64,000 nt of DNA. Source: Actinomycetes bacterium. GTDB lineage: Bacteria > Actinomycetota > Acidimicrobiia > Acidimicrobiales > RAAP-2. Below are positions 26,218 to 35,273 of the stretch, piece after piece. The stretch lies in NCBI GenBank assembly GCA_021784205.1, contig JAJXTB010000003.1:1-64000 (forward strand), in the 5' to 3' direction. The stretch's first letter is position 1. Each line of letters opens with the position of its first letter. The notes beneath the pieces were generated by a model, which was not told the DNA's origin, did no database searches, and was given only the letters and a program-made list of their open reading frames with translations. The position numbers and the translations under genes were made by a program.

Positions 26218-27447
26218 ATGAAGTTCAAAACAGCGAGGACCCTCGCGTCTGTAGCGTTGGTGGGGAGTTTTGTGACTGCCATGCTGCCGAGCGTGAGCTC
26301 CGCAAGCGCGAGGACAGTTTCAGACAAGACATTCAACACGAGCTTCTCGACGATGAAGTTTCTGAAGCAGATTGCTGCGAAGGGCAAGGGCTCGATCGCG
26401 GTCATCCTGCCAGACACCGTCACGTCGACGCGCTACACCGAATTTGACGCACCGTACCTGAAGAAGGCATTCCTGATGGCGGGCCTGAAGACGAATCAGT
26501 TCACCATTCAGAACGCCCAGGGCAGCGACACGACGCAGTACACCGACGCGCAGGCGGCCATCGCCCGTGGCGCCAAGGTACTCGTCCTGGACCCGCTGGA
26601 CTCGACCACTGGTGCGGTGATTGAGGCCTACGCCAAGGCTCGCGGTGTCAAAGTGATCGACTACGACCGCTTGACGCTAGGCGGCGCCCGCAGCTACTAC
26701 GTGAGCTTCAACAACGTGGCAGTGGGAACGTTGATCGGTAAGGGCATGCTGTCGTGCTTGACGGCCTGGAAGGTGAACAACCCGGTCGTCTACGTCATGA
26801 AGGGTGCACCGACTGACAACAACGCCACCTTGTTTGCCCAGGGCTACGACGCCGTCTTGAACGGCGCGGGCTACAACACCAAGAGTGGCTCGTCCAACAC
26901 GGTGCTCGAGAACGTCGGAACGTGGACGCCTTCGGTCGCCTTGACGGACTTCCAGGGTGCCTACACCGCTAACCCGAAGATCAATGCGGTCGTCACGCCG
27001 AACGACGAGAACGCCGCACCGATCATCAGCTACCTGCAGAGCAAGGGCCTCAAGCCCCAGACGATCCCCTTCACGGGTCAGGACGCGACGCTGACTGGAT
27101 TCCAGAACATCATCTCTGGCTACCAGTGCGGCACGGTCTACAAGCCGATCTGGCTCGAGGCTCAGGCCGCGGCCGCGTTGGCCATCTACCTGCGCGCGGG
27201 CATTCGTCCGCCGGCGGGTCTCGTGAACGGCGTGTCGACTGACTCGGTCGCCACCATCAACAGCCTGAAGAAGGTTCCTTCGGTCCTTCTGACCGCTGAG
27301 TGGGTGACGGCATCGAGCGTCGAGAAGACGGTCATCAAGGACAAGGTCATCAAGGCGTCAGACCTCTGCACGAGCGCGTCGCCCACCGTCGCCGGCGCAT
27401 CGCAGCCGACGTACGCACAGGACTGCACGACGTACGGGATTAAGTAG
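26218..27447 (+). CDS. Sugar ABC transporter substrate-binding protein (xylose-type, XylF-like)
   Basis: Secreted periplasmic-binding-protein type 1 (RbsB/XylF family) that captures a sugar for import. A Sec signal peptide covers residues 1 to about 34 and ends near SSASA; there is no lipobox cysteine, so anchoring is unclear. The phrases GAKVLVLDPLDSTTGAVIEAYAKARGVKVIDYDRL and NDENAAPIISYLQ are typical of XylF. ATG 26218 follows GGGGAG; a TTG three codons earlier is less likely. 409 residues. Substrate xylose is an inference from similarity only. Confidence 0.86.
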   Translation: MKFKTARTLASVALVGSFVTAMLPSVSSASARTVSDKTFNTSFSTMKFLKQIAAKGKGSIAVILPDTVTSTRYTEFDAPYLKKAFLMAGLKTNQFTIQNAQGSDTTQYTDAQAAIARGAKVLVLDPLDSTTGAVIEAYAKARGVKVIDYDRLTLGGARSYYVSFNNVAVGTLIGKGMLSCLTAWKVNNPVVYVMKGAPTDNNATLFAQGYDAVLNGAGYNTKSGSSNTVLENVGTWTPSVALTDFQGAYTANPKINAVVTPNDENAAPIISYLQSKGLKPQTIPFTGQDATLTGFQNIISGYQCGTVYKPIWLEAQAAAALAIYLRAGIRPPAGLVNGVSTDSVATINSLKKVPSVLLTAEWVTASSVEKTVIKDKVIKASDLCTSASPTVAGASQPTYAQDCTTYGIK

Positions 27448-27456
27448 TACCTGACG

Positions 27457-28293
27457 ATGACGACGACCCCCGAATCGACGAGTCCCCAAACGCCCCCGAA
27501 TGGGGTGTCGGTATCCGGCGATTCGGGGGTCGCGTCATCGACCCTGCTGAGTTTGCGCGGCATCACCAAGAGCTTCGGCGCCGTCCAGGCGCTGAAGCAC
27601 GTCGACCTCGACATACCGGCCGGCCAGGTCACGGCGCTTATCGGTGACAACGGAGCCGGTAAGTCGACCCTGATCAAGGCCATCGCCGGTATTTACGCCC
27701 CGACGAGTGGCGAAATCTTCTGGGAGGGCCGCAAGGTCAACCTGCACACGCCGCGCGACGCCGAGAACTTGGGCATCGCAACCGTGTACCAAGACTTGGC
27801 ACTGTGCGACAACCTCGACATCGTCCAAAACATGTACCTCGGACACGAGGAGAGCCGCCACCTCACCCTTGACGAGATCAAGATGGAGCTAAACACCAAG
27901 CGCGTGTTGAGCGAACTTTCGGTGTCGACGGTGCAATCCGTGCGCCAGTTGGTCGGATCCCTGTCCGGTGGCCAGCGCCAGGCGATCGCGGTGGCGCGTG
28001 CGGTAATGCACGAGTCGAAGCTGGTGATCATGGACGAGCCGACCGCGGCGCTCGGCGTGTCCCAGACCGCACAGGTGCTGGACTTGATCAAGCGCCTCGC
28101 GTCGCGAGGGATTGCCGTGCTCGTCATCTCGCACAACCTCGTCGACGTCTTCGAGGTCGCCGATCGGATTGCCGTGATGTATCTCGGCACCCTCGTCAGC
28201 AGCGGCCCCGCCAGTAACTACGACACGTCCAGCGCGGTCGAGATCATCACCACGGGCGGCTCACGGGCCGACGCGACGGCCTCGTTCAAATAA
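27457..28293 (+). CDS. Sugar ABC transporter ATP-binding protein, single-domain type
   Basis: Energises sugar import. The Walker A loop GDNGAGKST (63-71), signature LSGGQRQ (169-175), Walker B with DEPTA and the H-loop ISHN are all intact. With 278 residues it has one ATPase domain, as in FrcA-type transporters, not the duplicated domain of XylG or RbsA. The first 30 residues are a Ser/Pro/Thr-rich stretch encoded across a strong inverted repeat, and a later start (for example a GTG near 27506) is possible. Confidence 0.87.
   Translation: MTTTPESTSPQTPPNGVSVSGDSGVASSTLLSLRGITKSFGAVQALKHVDLDIPAGQVTALIGDNGAGKSTLIKAIAGIYAPTSGEIFWEGRKVNLHTPRDAENLGIATVYQDLALCDNLDIVQNMYLGHEESRHLTLDEIKMELNTKRVLSELSVSTVQSVRQLVGSLSGGQRQAIAVARAVMHESKLVIMDEPTAALGVSQTAQVLDLIKRLASRGIAVLVISHNLVDVFEVADRIAVMYLGTLVSSGPASNYDTSSAVEIITTGGSRADATASFK
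27464..27532 (+). repeat. Perfect 14-base inverted repeat at the start of the ATPase gene
   Basis: CGACCCCCGAATCG (27464-27477) and CGATTCGGGGGTCG (27519-27532) can form a very stable 14-base stem around a 41-base loop; the loop repeats part of the arm (CCCCCGAAT). It could limit transcription or translation after the binding-protein gene, keeping binding protein in excess over transporter, as known for other ABC operons. Confidence 0.7.
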
Positions 28294-28316
28294 GTACTCG
28301 AACAAAGGAATCATCG

Positions 28317-29552
28317 GTGACTAACACTTCCGAGACCGCGGTCGCTCCGCGCGTTAGCGCCGGCGCGCTACGAGGCCAGCTCAAGCGGCTTCGCCAGGGC
28401 GACAAGGGGCTGCTGCCTATCCTGCTCGGACTCATCGTCTTGGTTATCTACTTCGAGATTCGCAACAGCGTCTTCCTGTCGTCGGGCAATCTCACCAATC
28501 TTTTCGTCCAGGCGACGATCTTCATCCTGCTCGCCATGGCCGAGATCTGGCTGCTCCTGCTCGGCGAGATCGACCTCTCCGTTGGCTTCGTGAGCGCCCT
28601 CGGCGCCACGACGGCGGTCATCTTGCTCGACAACCAGTTCCACTGGCCGTGGTTCGCGGCGCTCCCGCTCGCCATCCTGGTTACCACCGTCATTGGCACC
28701 ATGCAGGGATTCATCATCATTCGATTGCGCTTGCCGTCGTTCATCGTGACCCTCGCCGGACTGCTCGGGTGGGAGGGTGTGCTCATCTTCTTCGTCGACC
28801 GCCAGGGAACCGGTGGCACCATCCCGGTCCAGGAAAAGGTCCTCTATGGCCTGGTGAACTCCAATCTCTCGCCGATGTGGACGTGGATCTTCGTTCTAGC
28901 CTGCCTCGCGGTGCTGATCTACCTGATCGTTCGTCGCGACCAGTCGCGCCGCGCGAGTGGGCTCGACGCGGTGCCGCAATTCGTCACCATCGCCAAGGCG
29001 GTGGCACTCCTCGTGGCCGGCATCGTGCTCGTGATGATCTTCAACAAGAACCGTGGCACGTTCACGGTTCTCGAGGGCATGCCCTACGCCATCCCCGTCG
29101 ACATCGCGATGCTGGCCGCCGGCAGCTTCATTCTCACGCGCACCCGCGCTGGCCGTTACATCTACGCAATCGGCGGCAACGCCGAAGCAGCTCGTCGCGC
29201 TGGCGTCAACGTGAATCGATACCGACTCCTGGCCTTCGTCTTCACGGGTTTCACGGCTGGCGTGGCCGGACTCATCTACGCCTCGCGGCTCGGCGGCATC
29301 TCGGATAACGTCGATAGCAACCTCGTGCTGCTCGCCGTGGCGTCGGCGGTCATCGGAGGGACCAGTCTGTTTGGTGGTCGAGGCAAGATGATCCATGCGG
29401 TCATCGGCGGCTTGGTGATCGCGACCATCTACAACGGCATGGCGCTGATCAACATGAGCGCGGCAACCCAGTACATCGCGACGGCGCTCGTGCTGCTGGT
29501 CGCGGTCGCAATGGACGCCGTCGCCCGGCGCGGCTCGACGCCTTCGCGCTAG
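28317..29552 (+). CDS. Sugar ABC transporter permease (XylH/RbsC type)
   Basis: Membrane channel of the sugar importer, BPD_transp_2 family. About ten hydrophobic helices are visible in 411 residues, with the family sequence AEIWLLLLGEIDLSVGFV and near the end IGGTSLFGGRGKMIHAVIGGLVIATIYNGM. The GTG start follows AAAGGAA by about 8 bases. Distance to the ATPase gene is 23 bases, so all three transporter genes form one operon. Confidence 0.9.
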   Translation: MTNTSETAVAPRVSAGALRGQLKRLRQGDKGLLPILLGLIVLVIYFEIRNSVFLSSGNLTNLFVQATIFILLAMAEIWLLLLGEIDLSVGFVSALGATTAVILLDNQFHWPWFAALPLAILVTTVIGTMQGFIIIRLRLPSFIVTLAGLLGWEGVLIFFVDRQGTGGTIPVQEKVLYGLVNSNLSPMWTWIFVLACLAVLIYLIVRRDQSRRASGLDAVPQFVTIAKAVALLVAGIVLVMIFNKNRGTFTVLEGMPYAIPVDIAMLAAGSFILTRTRAGRYIYAIGGNAEAARRAGVNVNRYRLLAFVFTGFTAGVAGLIYASRLGGISDNVDSNLVLLAVASAVIGGTSLFGGRGKMIHAVIGGLVIATIYNGMALINMSAATQYIATALVLLVAVAMDAVARRGSTPSR

Positions 29553-29556
29553 AGCC

Positions 29557-30330
29557 GTGTCACGCGAGGCCGGTCGGTTACAGGACCGCGTCGTCCTCGT
29601 CACGGGAGCCAGTCGAGGCATCGGACTCGCGATCGCACGGTCGTGTGCGGACGAGGGCGCCCGCGTGGTCTTGACGGCGAGGCACTTCGAGGAGCTCGAG
29701 GCCGCGGCGTCGACGTTCCCCGACCCGTCGCGCGTCGCGATCCGTTCGTCACACGCGGGGTCGCGTGAATCGGCGAAGGATCTCGCTTCGTGGGTGGTGA
29801 CAACGTGCGGGTCCCTCGACGTGCTCGTGAACAACGCGGCGACGAACCCCTATTTCGGACCGCTCGTGGACATCGACGACGTTCGAATGACCAAGACCTT
29901 CGAGGTCAACCAAGCCGCGATCGTCACGCACGTGTCCGCCGCCTGGTACGCGTGGATGCGTGACCACGGTGGCGCCGTGCTCAACATCGCCTCCATCGGT
30001 GGACTGTCAGTCGAGCCGGGAATCGGCTGGTACAACGTGACCAAGGCCGCCGTCATCCATCTCACCAAGCAGTTCGCCTTCGAACTCGCTCCGCGGGTCC
30101 GCGTGAACGCGATCGCGCCGGGCCTGGTTCGAACGGCATTCGCGCGCGGCCTCTGGGAGGAGCGCGAGCATGCCGTCTCGAGCCAAATCCCCCTCGGGCG
30201 CATCGGCGAGCCCGAGGACGTGGCGTCCCTCGCGGTGAGCCTGGTCAGCGACGATTCGTCGTGGGTGACCGGTCAGACGTTCGTCGTGGACGGTGGCACG
30301 ACGGTCTCGCCGTCGGGCGGTGTCAGCTGA
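29557..30330 (+). CDS. Short-chain dehydrogenase/reductase (SDR), classical type
   Basis: NAD(P)-dependent oxidoreductase of 257 residues. The cofactor loop TGASRGIG (16-23), NNAAT, and the catalytic Y159-x-x-x-K163 in YNVTK are present, with the C-terminal PLGRIGEPEDVASLAVSLVSDDSSWVTGQ typical of FabG-like enzymes. The GTG begins 4 bases after the permease stop, so it is probably in the sugar operon and may oxidise the imported sugar or a derivative. Substrate unknown. Confidence 0.87.
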   Translation: MSREAGRLQDRVVLVTGASRGIGLAIARSCADEGARVVLTARHFEELEAAASTFPDPSRVAIRSSHAGSRESAKDLASWVVTTCGSLDVLVNNAATNPYFGPLVDIDDVRMTKTFEVNQAAIVTHVSAAWYAWMRDHGGAVLNIASIGGLSVEPGIGWYNVTKAAVIHLTKQFAFELAPRVRVNAIAPGLVRTAFARGLWEEREHAVSSQIPLGRIGEPEDVASLAVSLVSDDSSWVTGQTFVVDGGTTVSPSGGVS

Positions 30331-30331
30331 G

Positions 30332-31441
30332 TCACTGCAGGTAGGGCAGGTCGCTTCGGCGGATCTTGCCGTTGCCGGTGCGTGGGATGGCGGCGACGTA
30401 GCGTATCTCCTTGGGCTTGGCCCATGGCCCGAACTGCTCGGCCGTCGAGTCGCGAATCTCGTCGTCGAGCCGCTCGCCGTCACTCACCACTAGGGCTACG
30501 ACGCGTTGACCCCACTGGGGATCGTCGACACCGGTGACCGCGACGTCACGCACGTGATCGAGACGCGCGATGACGCCTTCGAGGTCCTCGGGCCAGACCT
30601 TCTCGCCGCCGGTGTTGATGACGTAATCGAGACGCCCGTGCACGGCGAGACGACCGTTGTCGAAGGTGCCGCCGTCGCCGGTCGGGAACCAGTCGTCGGC
30701 ACCGTCGGGTCCGACGATCCTCGGGCGGTCCATCGTCCGATAGGAGCGAAAGAGGGTGGGCGAGCGCACGATGATCTCCTCACCGACCGTCGCCAGCTCC
30801 ACGCCCGCCAGGGGCTGGGCGTCGTAGACGACGCCCGAGCCGGTTTCGGTCATACCCCACGTGGCGATGACGTTGGTCTGGGTGAGCGAGGGTTGACGGG
30901 CACCGCCCACCAGGACCACGTCGAACCGGCTGAGGTCGTATCGCGCCAGGTGTGCCCGAACCACCGAGACGTGCGTGGCGCCGCGTGCGACGGCCCCATC
31001 GAAGTCTGTCGGGTCGCCCCAGCTCAGTGAGGCCTCGTCGAGGATGGCTCGCAGGATGACCGCGAGGCCTCCGATGTGATTGGCGGGCAAGACGGGGAAC
31101 CACACGGGGTCCGACCCGCGACGCAGCGTCGCCTGGGTCATGCGGGCGCTCGCTCGAAGCGCGGTCCACGTGATCTCGGCGGCCTTGGGCGTCCCGCTCG
31201 ACCCCGACGTGAGCATGACGAGTCCGACCTCGTCGTCGACCGCGCGACCGTTAGCGAGTGACGTTCGCCCGTCGGGGCCCCACCGAACGGTCGCGCCAAG
31301 GGCCGCCAACTGTTCTCGGGCCTGTCGCGCACTCAGCCGCTGGTCGAGGACGCAGAACGCCCACCCCCTATCGACGCAGTCGCGCAGGGCGCGCTCAAGG
31401 TCCGGGCCGAGTTCGAAGTCCAACGCGATGAGATCGGCCAC
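30332..31441 (-). CDS. menE: o-Succinylbenzoate-CoA ligase (menaquinone biosynthesis)
   Basis: AMP-forming ligase that activates o-succinylbenzoate to its CoA ester. MLTSGSSGTPKAAEIT is the ATP/AMP loop; TWGMTETGSG, the GRLDYVINTGGEKVWPEDLE hinge region and the C-terminal catalytic lysine in RTGNGKIRR are present. At 369 residues it is short like the mycobacterial MenE. The GTG start lies 6 bases after a -10 box. Clustering with menB, menA, menH and menD supports MenE among many adenylate-forming enzymes. Confidence 0.88.
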   Translation of the reverse strand: MADLIALDFELGPDLERALRDCVDRGWAFCVLDQRLSARQAREQLAALGATVRWGPDGRTSLANGRAVDDEVGLVMLTSGSSGTPKAAEITWTALRASARMTQATLRRGSDPVWFPVLPANHIGGLAVILRAILDEASLSWGDPTDFDGAVARGATHVSVVRAHLARYDLSRFDVVLVGGARQPSLTQTNVIATWGMTETGSGVVYDAQPLAGVELATVGEEIIVRSPTLFRSYRTMDRPRIVGPDGADDWFPTGDGGTFDNGRLAVHGRLDYVINTGGEKVWPEDLEGVIARLDHVRDVAVTGVDDPQWGQRVVALVVSDGERLDDEIRDSTAEQFGPWAKPKEIRYVAAIPRTGNGKIRRSDLPYLQ

Positions 31442-31447
31442 GTGATG

Positions 31448-31453
31448 ATGTTA
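31448..31453 (-). promoter_or_regulatory. -10 box of leaderless menE promoter
   Basis: On the minus strand TAACAT ends 6 bases before the GTG at 31441. Confidence 0.5.
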
Positions 31454-31504
31454 GGGGTGCCCGGGCGCGCTCGATGGTGGCGATCCGCGCCAGGGCTCGA
31501 ACGG

Positions 31505-31510
31505 TAGTCT
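31505..31510 (+). promoter_or_regulatory. Candidate -10 box for the SRPBCC gene
   Basis: TAGTCT stands 18 bases before the ATG at 31529, giving a short leader that contains AGGGGTGAG. Confidence 0.4.
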
Positions 31511-31528
31511 TCACGATCAGGGGTGAGT

Positions 31529-31918
31529 ATGGCGTCACTGCGGTACGAAGCGCGCATCGCCGCGTCGGCTGACCGGGTCTGGCAGATCATCGAAGATCCC
31601 GCGTCGATACCGAACTGGTTCCCGGGCATCGTCAGCGCCAGCGTCGACGGCTCGACGCGGACAATCGAATTGAAAAGTGGCATTGTTATGCCCGAAGAGA
31701 TCCTCGAAGTCGATGCCTTGCAACGTCGATTCGCCTATCGGATCGTGGCGCCCCAGTACCGGTGGCACCTGGGCACGATCGACGTCATCGAACTCGCCGA
31801 GCTCGACACGCTCTGCATCTATTCGACCAGCGCCGAGCCCTCGACGCTGGCCCTCTTGATTGGGGGCGCCACCGCCGAGGCGCTCGAGTCGATCAAGCGG
31901 ATCGCCGAAGGCACGTGA
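31529..31918 (+). CDS. SRPBCC (START/Bet v1-like) superfamily protein
   Basis: Small protein of 129 residues with the pattern of a polyketide-cyclase/START-like fold: it opens RYEARIAASADRVWQIIEDPASIPNWFPG and continues with alternating strands around a hydrophobic cavity and a C-terminal helix. Such proteins bind or modify hydrophobic ligands or act as carriers. The start at 31529 follows a purine-rich site. It overlaps the sulfatase gene by one base, so both are co-translated. Role in menaquinone metabolism is only suggested by position. Confidence 0.78.
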   Translation: MASLRYEARIAASADRVWQIIEDPASIPNWFPGIVSASVDGSTRTIELKSGIVMPEEILEVDALQRRFAYRIVAPQYRWHLGTIDVIELAELDTLCIYSTSAEPSTLALLIGGATAEALESIKRIAEGT

Positions 31919-33492
31919 TGCCGAGGCGGATCCTCTTCATCACGACCGACCAGCAGCGCTACGACACGGTCGGTGCCAACGGAGGGCAGGTCGCGCGCAC
32001 GCCGACCCTGGACCGTTTGGCTGCCGAGGGCATCCGCTACGAGCGGTGCCAGCCGACCTCGGTCGTGTGCATGCCGTCGCGCGCGTCGATGCTGACGGGC
32101 CAGTATCCGAGCACCCACGGGACGTGGATGAATGGAGTGCCGCTGGCCGTAGACGCGCCATCCATCGCCGAACACCTCCACGACGCTGGCTACGCGACGG
32201 CGTTGATCGGCAAGGCGCACTTCGAGCCTTTCTTGGATCCCTTCGGTCGCTTCGTCGAGAACGCGCTCGCGCACCTCGGGATCCCGACCGCCGACTCACC
32301 GTGGTTCGGTGGTCGACGCGGGGTCCACCGGGGATTCGACCACCTCGAGCTCGCGACCCACGGCGTGCTCGGTCCGCTGCACTACGCGACGTGGCTACGA
32401 CAGAACCATCCCGAGGCGGTTGCCGGCTTCTACGCCGTGGTCGACCAAGACCTGAACGTGAACGCCGCCGGAGGCGGCGACACCGACGCGCCCCAGGTGG
32501 GCGTGAATCCGGTGGCGCGCGAGTGGTACCACACCGACTGGGTGGCCGATCGGACCATCGCGTGGCTCACAGCCCAGCCCGTGGATCAGGACTGGTTCTG
32601 CTGGATGAGTTTTCCCGATCCCCACCACCCCTGGGACCCACCGGCCTCGCAGCGAGCCCGAGTCAACTGGCGCGACGTGCCGTTGCCCGCGAACTACCCC
32701 GAACGAGCCGAGGAACGCGAAGCGCTGCTCGACGCCAAGCCGCGACACTGGCGAGCGTGGTACGACGGTCGCCTCGTGAGCAACTACGAGGCTCCTCCCG
32801 CGTGGGTGCCCGCAACGATGACGGCCGACCAGGTTCGCGAGGTGAACGCACTCAACGCCGTCGAGGTCGAACTGATAGACGAGGCGATCGGGCGGGTGCT
32901 CGGGGCTCTGCGCGCGCGCGGGTGGGATGACGAGCTCGACGTCATCTTCACGACGGATCACGGCGAGTTCCAGGGCGACTTCGGCCTGCTCTTCAAGGGT
33001 CCCTACCACGTCGACGCACTGATGCGGCTGCCCCTGATCTGGCGCCCGGCACCGGTGCGCGAGCCGACGCCGGCGGTCGTGAGCGAACCAGTGAGTCTGG
33101 TCTCGCTCGCGGCCACCTTCGCCCAGATCGCCGGAACGGCGCCGCCGCCGTGGTGCGAGGGCGCACCGCTGCCCCTCAGCAACGCCGACGCGGCGAAGCG
33201 GGGCTTCACCGACACGATCACCGAGTGGGACTCGGCGCTCTTCGGCGTCGACGTGCACCTGCGGACGGTTCTGACGGGTCGCTACCTCTACACGGAGTAT
33301 CGGCCCGGGACGGTGCACGACGGCAGCGAGGGCGAGCTGTACGACCTGGCCGAGGACTCGCGACAGCGGGTGAACCGCTTCGAGGACCCATCGCTCGGAG
33401 CGATTCGCGACGAACTCCACCAGCGGTTGGTGTCGCACCACGAACGCGAGATTGAACGGGCCAAACCCGGAAGACTGGTCGCACCGGTCTAG
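31918..33492 (+). CDS. Type I sulfatase (formylglycine-dependent)
   Basis: Hydrolase of the alkaline-phosphatase superfamily acting on sulfate or phosphate esters. ITTDQQRYDT at the N terminus supplies metal-binding aspartate D11, and CMPSR at residues 51-55 is the C-x-P-S-R signature whose cysteine is converted to formylglycine. TTDHGEFQGDFG carries more metal ligands. 524 residues; no signal peptide, so it is probably cytoplasmic. The true start is the ATG overlapping the SRPBCC stop. A formylglycine-generating enzyme must be encoded elsewhere. Substrate unknown. Confidence 0.9.
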   Translation: MPRRILFITTDQQRYDTVGANGGQVARTPTLDRLAAEGIRYERCQPTSVVCMPSRASMLTGQYPSTHGTWMNGVPLAVDAPSIAEHLHDAGYATALIGKAHFEPFLDPFGRFVENALAHLGIPTADSPWFGGRRGVHRGFDHLELATHGVLGPLHYATWLRQNHPEAVAGFYAVVDQDLNVNAAGGGDTDAPQVGVNPVAREWYHTDWVADRTIAWLTAQPVDQDWFCWMSFPDPHHPWDPPASQRARVNWRDVPLPANYPERAEEREALLDAKPRHWRAWYDGRLVSNYEAPPAWVPATMTADQVREVNALNAVEVELIDEAIGRVLGALRARGWDDELDVIFTTDHGEFQGDFGLLFKGPYHVDALMRLPLIWRPAPVREPTPAVVSEPVSLVSLAATFAQIAGTAPPPWCEGAPLPLSNADAAKRGFTDTITEWDSALFGVDVHLRTVLTGRYLYTEYRPGTVHDGSEGELYDLAEDSRQRVNRFEDPSLGAIRDELHQRLVSHHEREIERAKPGRLVAPV

Positions 33493-33500
33493 GGCAGCGA

Positions 33501-33506
33501 TAGCGT
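33501..33506 (+). promoter_or_regulatory. -10 box of leaderless menB promoter
   Basis: TAGCGT ends 7 bases before the ATG at 33514. Confidence 0.45.
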
Positions 33507-33513
33507 GGTCGCC

Positions 33514-34407
33514 ATGACCGAGACCGTTATCCAAGGACCGCCCGTCGACCCCGTGGACCAGTTCCGCACGATGCCGCTGCCGACGTGGCAGACCGAGGGA
33601 GAGTACGGCGACATCATCTACGAGGTCGGCGAGGGCATCGCTCGGATCACGATCAATCGGCCCGAACGACGCAACGCCTTTCGGCCCCAGACGCTCTTCG
33701 AGCTCGCTGACGCCTTCGAGCGCGCCCGTGACAACACCGCCGTCGGGGTGATCGTGTTGACCGGCGCGGGCCCCGACGCGTTCTGCTCCGGCGGCGACCA
33801 GAAGATCCGTGGCGAGGACGGCTACATCGGCGACGACGACGTCGCGCGACAGGGGATCGGGCGCCTGAACGTGCTGGACCTGCAGGTCCAGATCCGGCGT
33901 CTGCCCAAGCCAGTCATCGCGTCCATTGCCGGGTACGCCATCGGCGGCGGTCACATCTTGCACCTGGTGTGCGACCTGTCCATCGCCGCCGACAACGCTC
34001 GATTTGGCCAGACCGGTCCCAAGGTGGGCTCCTTTGACGGCGGCTACGGCTCGTCGCTGCTCGCGCGCTCCATCGGCCTCAAGCGCGCCAAGGAGGTGTG
34101 GTTCCTCTGCCGCCAGTACGACGCCGCGACGGCCCTCGACTGGGGCCTGGTCAACACCGTGGTGCCGCTGGCGGACCTCGAGGCAGAGACCGTGGCGTGG
34201 TGCCGGCAGATCCTGACCCTGTCGCCCATCGCGTTGCGGATGCTCAAGGCGGGCTTCAACGCTGCCGACGACGGCCTCGCCGGCGTGCAACAGCTCGCCG
34301 GCGACGCGACGATGCTCTTCTACATGTCCGAAGAGGGCCAGGAGGGGCGCAACGCCTTCGTCGAACATCGCGCGCCGGACTTCTCGAAGTTCCCCAAGCG
34401 TCCATGA
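33514..34407 (+). CDS. menB: 1,4-Dihydroxy-2-naphthoyl-CoA synthase
   Basis: Crotonase-family enzyme that closes the naphthoquinone ring from o-succinylbenzoyl-Co[14 protein letters not shown], the oxyanion-hole region [20 protein letters not shown] and the MenB-specific [16 protein letters not shown] are all present. Length 297 residues is normal, with an N-terminal extension of about 30 residues. ATG 33514 is preferred over a GTG three codons earlier because of the leaderless-type box. Overlaps menA by four bases. Confidence 0.95.
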   Translation: MTETVIQGPPVDPVDQFRTMPLPTWQTEGEYGDIIYEVGEGIARITINRPERRNAFRPQTLFELADAFERARDNTAVGVIVLTGAGPDAFCSGGDQKIRGEDGYIGDDDVARQGIGRLNVLDLQVQIRRLPKPVIASIAGYAIGGGHILHLVCDLSIAADNARFGQTGPKVGSFDGGYGSSLLARSIGLKRAKEVWFLCRQYDAATALDWGLVNTVVPLADLEAETVAWCRQILTLSPIALRMLKAGFNAADDGLAGVQQLAGDATMLFYMSEEGQEGRNAFVEHRAPDFSKFPKRP

Positions 34408-35273
34408 CGACAGCCCCCGGGGCCGTCAACCGGTGGGTGCTCGCGGCACGGCCGCGGACGCTGCCCGCGGCGATCGTTCCCGTTGGGGTGGGCGCGGCCC
34501 TCGTGCGACCCGAGACGATCAACTGGGTGAACACGGCGCTCGCCGCCGCGGTGGCGCTGCTGTTGCAGATTGGCACGAACTACGCGAACGACTACTCCGA
34601 CGGCGTGCGCGGCACCGACGAGCAGCGCGTGGGGCCATTCCGGCTGACGGCGTCCAAGCTGGTGCCGGCCCGATGGGTCAAGTTCGCGGCCTTCGCGTGC
34701 TTCGGCCTAGCGGCGGCGGCGGGCCTGGGTCTCGCCGCGCGAACGTCGTGGTGGCTGATCGCCCTCGGTGCGAGTGCCATCCTCGCTGGGTATCTCTACA
34801 CCGGCGGGCCCAAGCCCTACGGCTACCTCGGGCTGGGCGAGCTCTTCGTGCTGCTCTACTTCGGCCTGCTCGCCACGGTCGGCACGGCCTACGTTCAGCA
34901 CGGTCGGGTCGTGGGTGCGGCGTGGTGGATCGGCCTCGCCACGGGTTCGATGGCCTGTGCCCTGCTCGAGGCCAACAACTTGCGCGACGTCCTTGGTGAC
35001 ATCGCGGCTGGCAAGCGGACACTGGCCGCGCGCGTGGGCCGCGAACGTGGCGCTTGGCTCTTCGTGGCGTGTGTGGCGGGCGTCGCGATCGGCCTGGCCC
35101 TCGGCGGCGAACCGCTCGTCGCGCTCGTCGCGCTCGTCGCATACGTTCCGGGTGTTCGCATGGCGTTCTCGCCGCGCCGGGGACGCGAGCTGCTCGCGTT
35201 GCTCCAGTCCTCCTCGCGCGTCCAATTGGCCCTCGGGGCGCTGCTCATCGTCGTCTACGCGGTGACTCGCTAG
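34404..35273 (+). CDS. menA: 1,4-Dihydroxy-2-naphthoate polyprenyltransferase
   Basis: Integral membrane UbiA-family prenyltransferase that joins the polyprenyl chain to dihydroxynaphthoate, giving demethylmenaquinone. The aspartate-rich motif [11 protein letters not shown] at residues 62-72 binds prenyl diphosphate with Mg2+; a second motif [10 protein letters not shown] comes later. About eight to nine helices in 289 residues. The ATG is in an ATGA overlap with menB. It converges on menH with a shared CTAG at the ends. Confidence 0.94.
   Translation: MTTAPGAVNRWVLAARPRTLPAAIVPVGVGAALVRPETINWVNTALAAAVALLLQIGTNYANDYSDGVRGTDEQRVGPFRLTASKLVPARWVKFAAFACFGLAAAAGLGLAARTSWWLIALGASAILAGYLYTGGPKPYGYLGLGELFVLLYFGLLATVGTAYVQHGRVVGAAWWIGLATGSMACALLEANNLRDVLGDIAAGKRTLAARVGRERGAWLFVACVAGVAIGLALGGEPLVALVALVAYVPGVRMAFSPRRGRELLALLQSSSRVQLALGALLIVVYAVTR

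Noticed and set aside
32395..34368. 657-codon minus-strand frame across the sulfatase and menB
   Set aside because: It covers two well-supported genes and their gap, and its translation is low-complexity with no recognisable domain.
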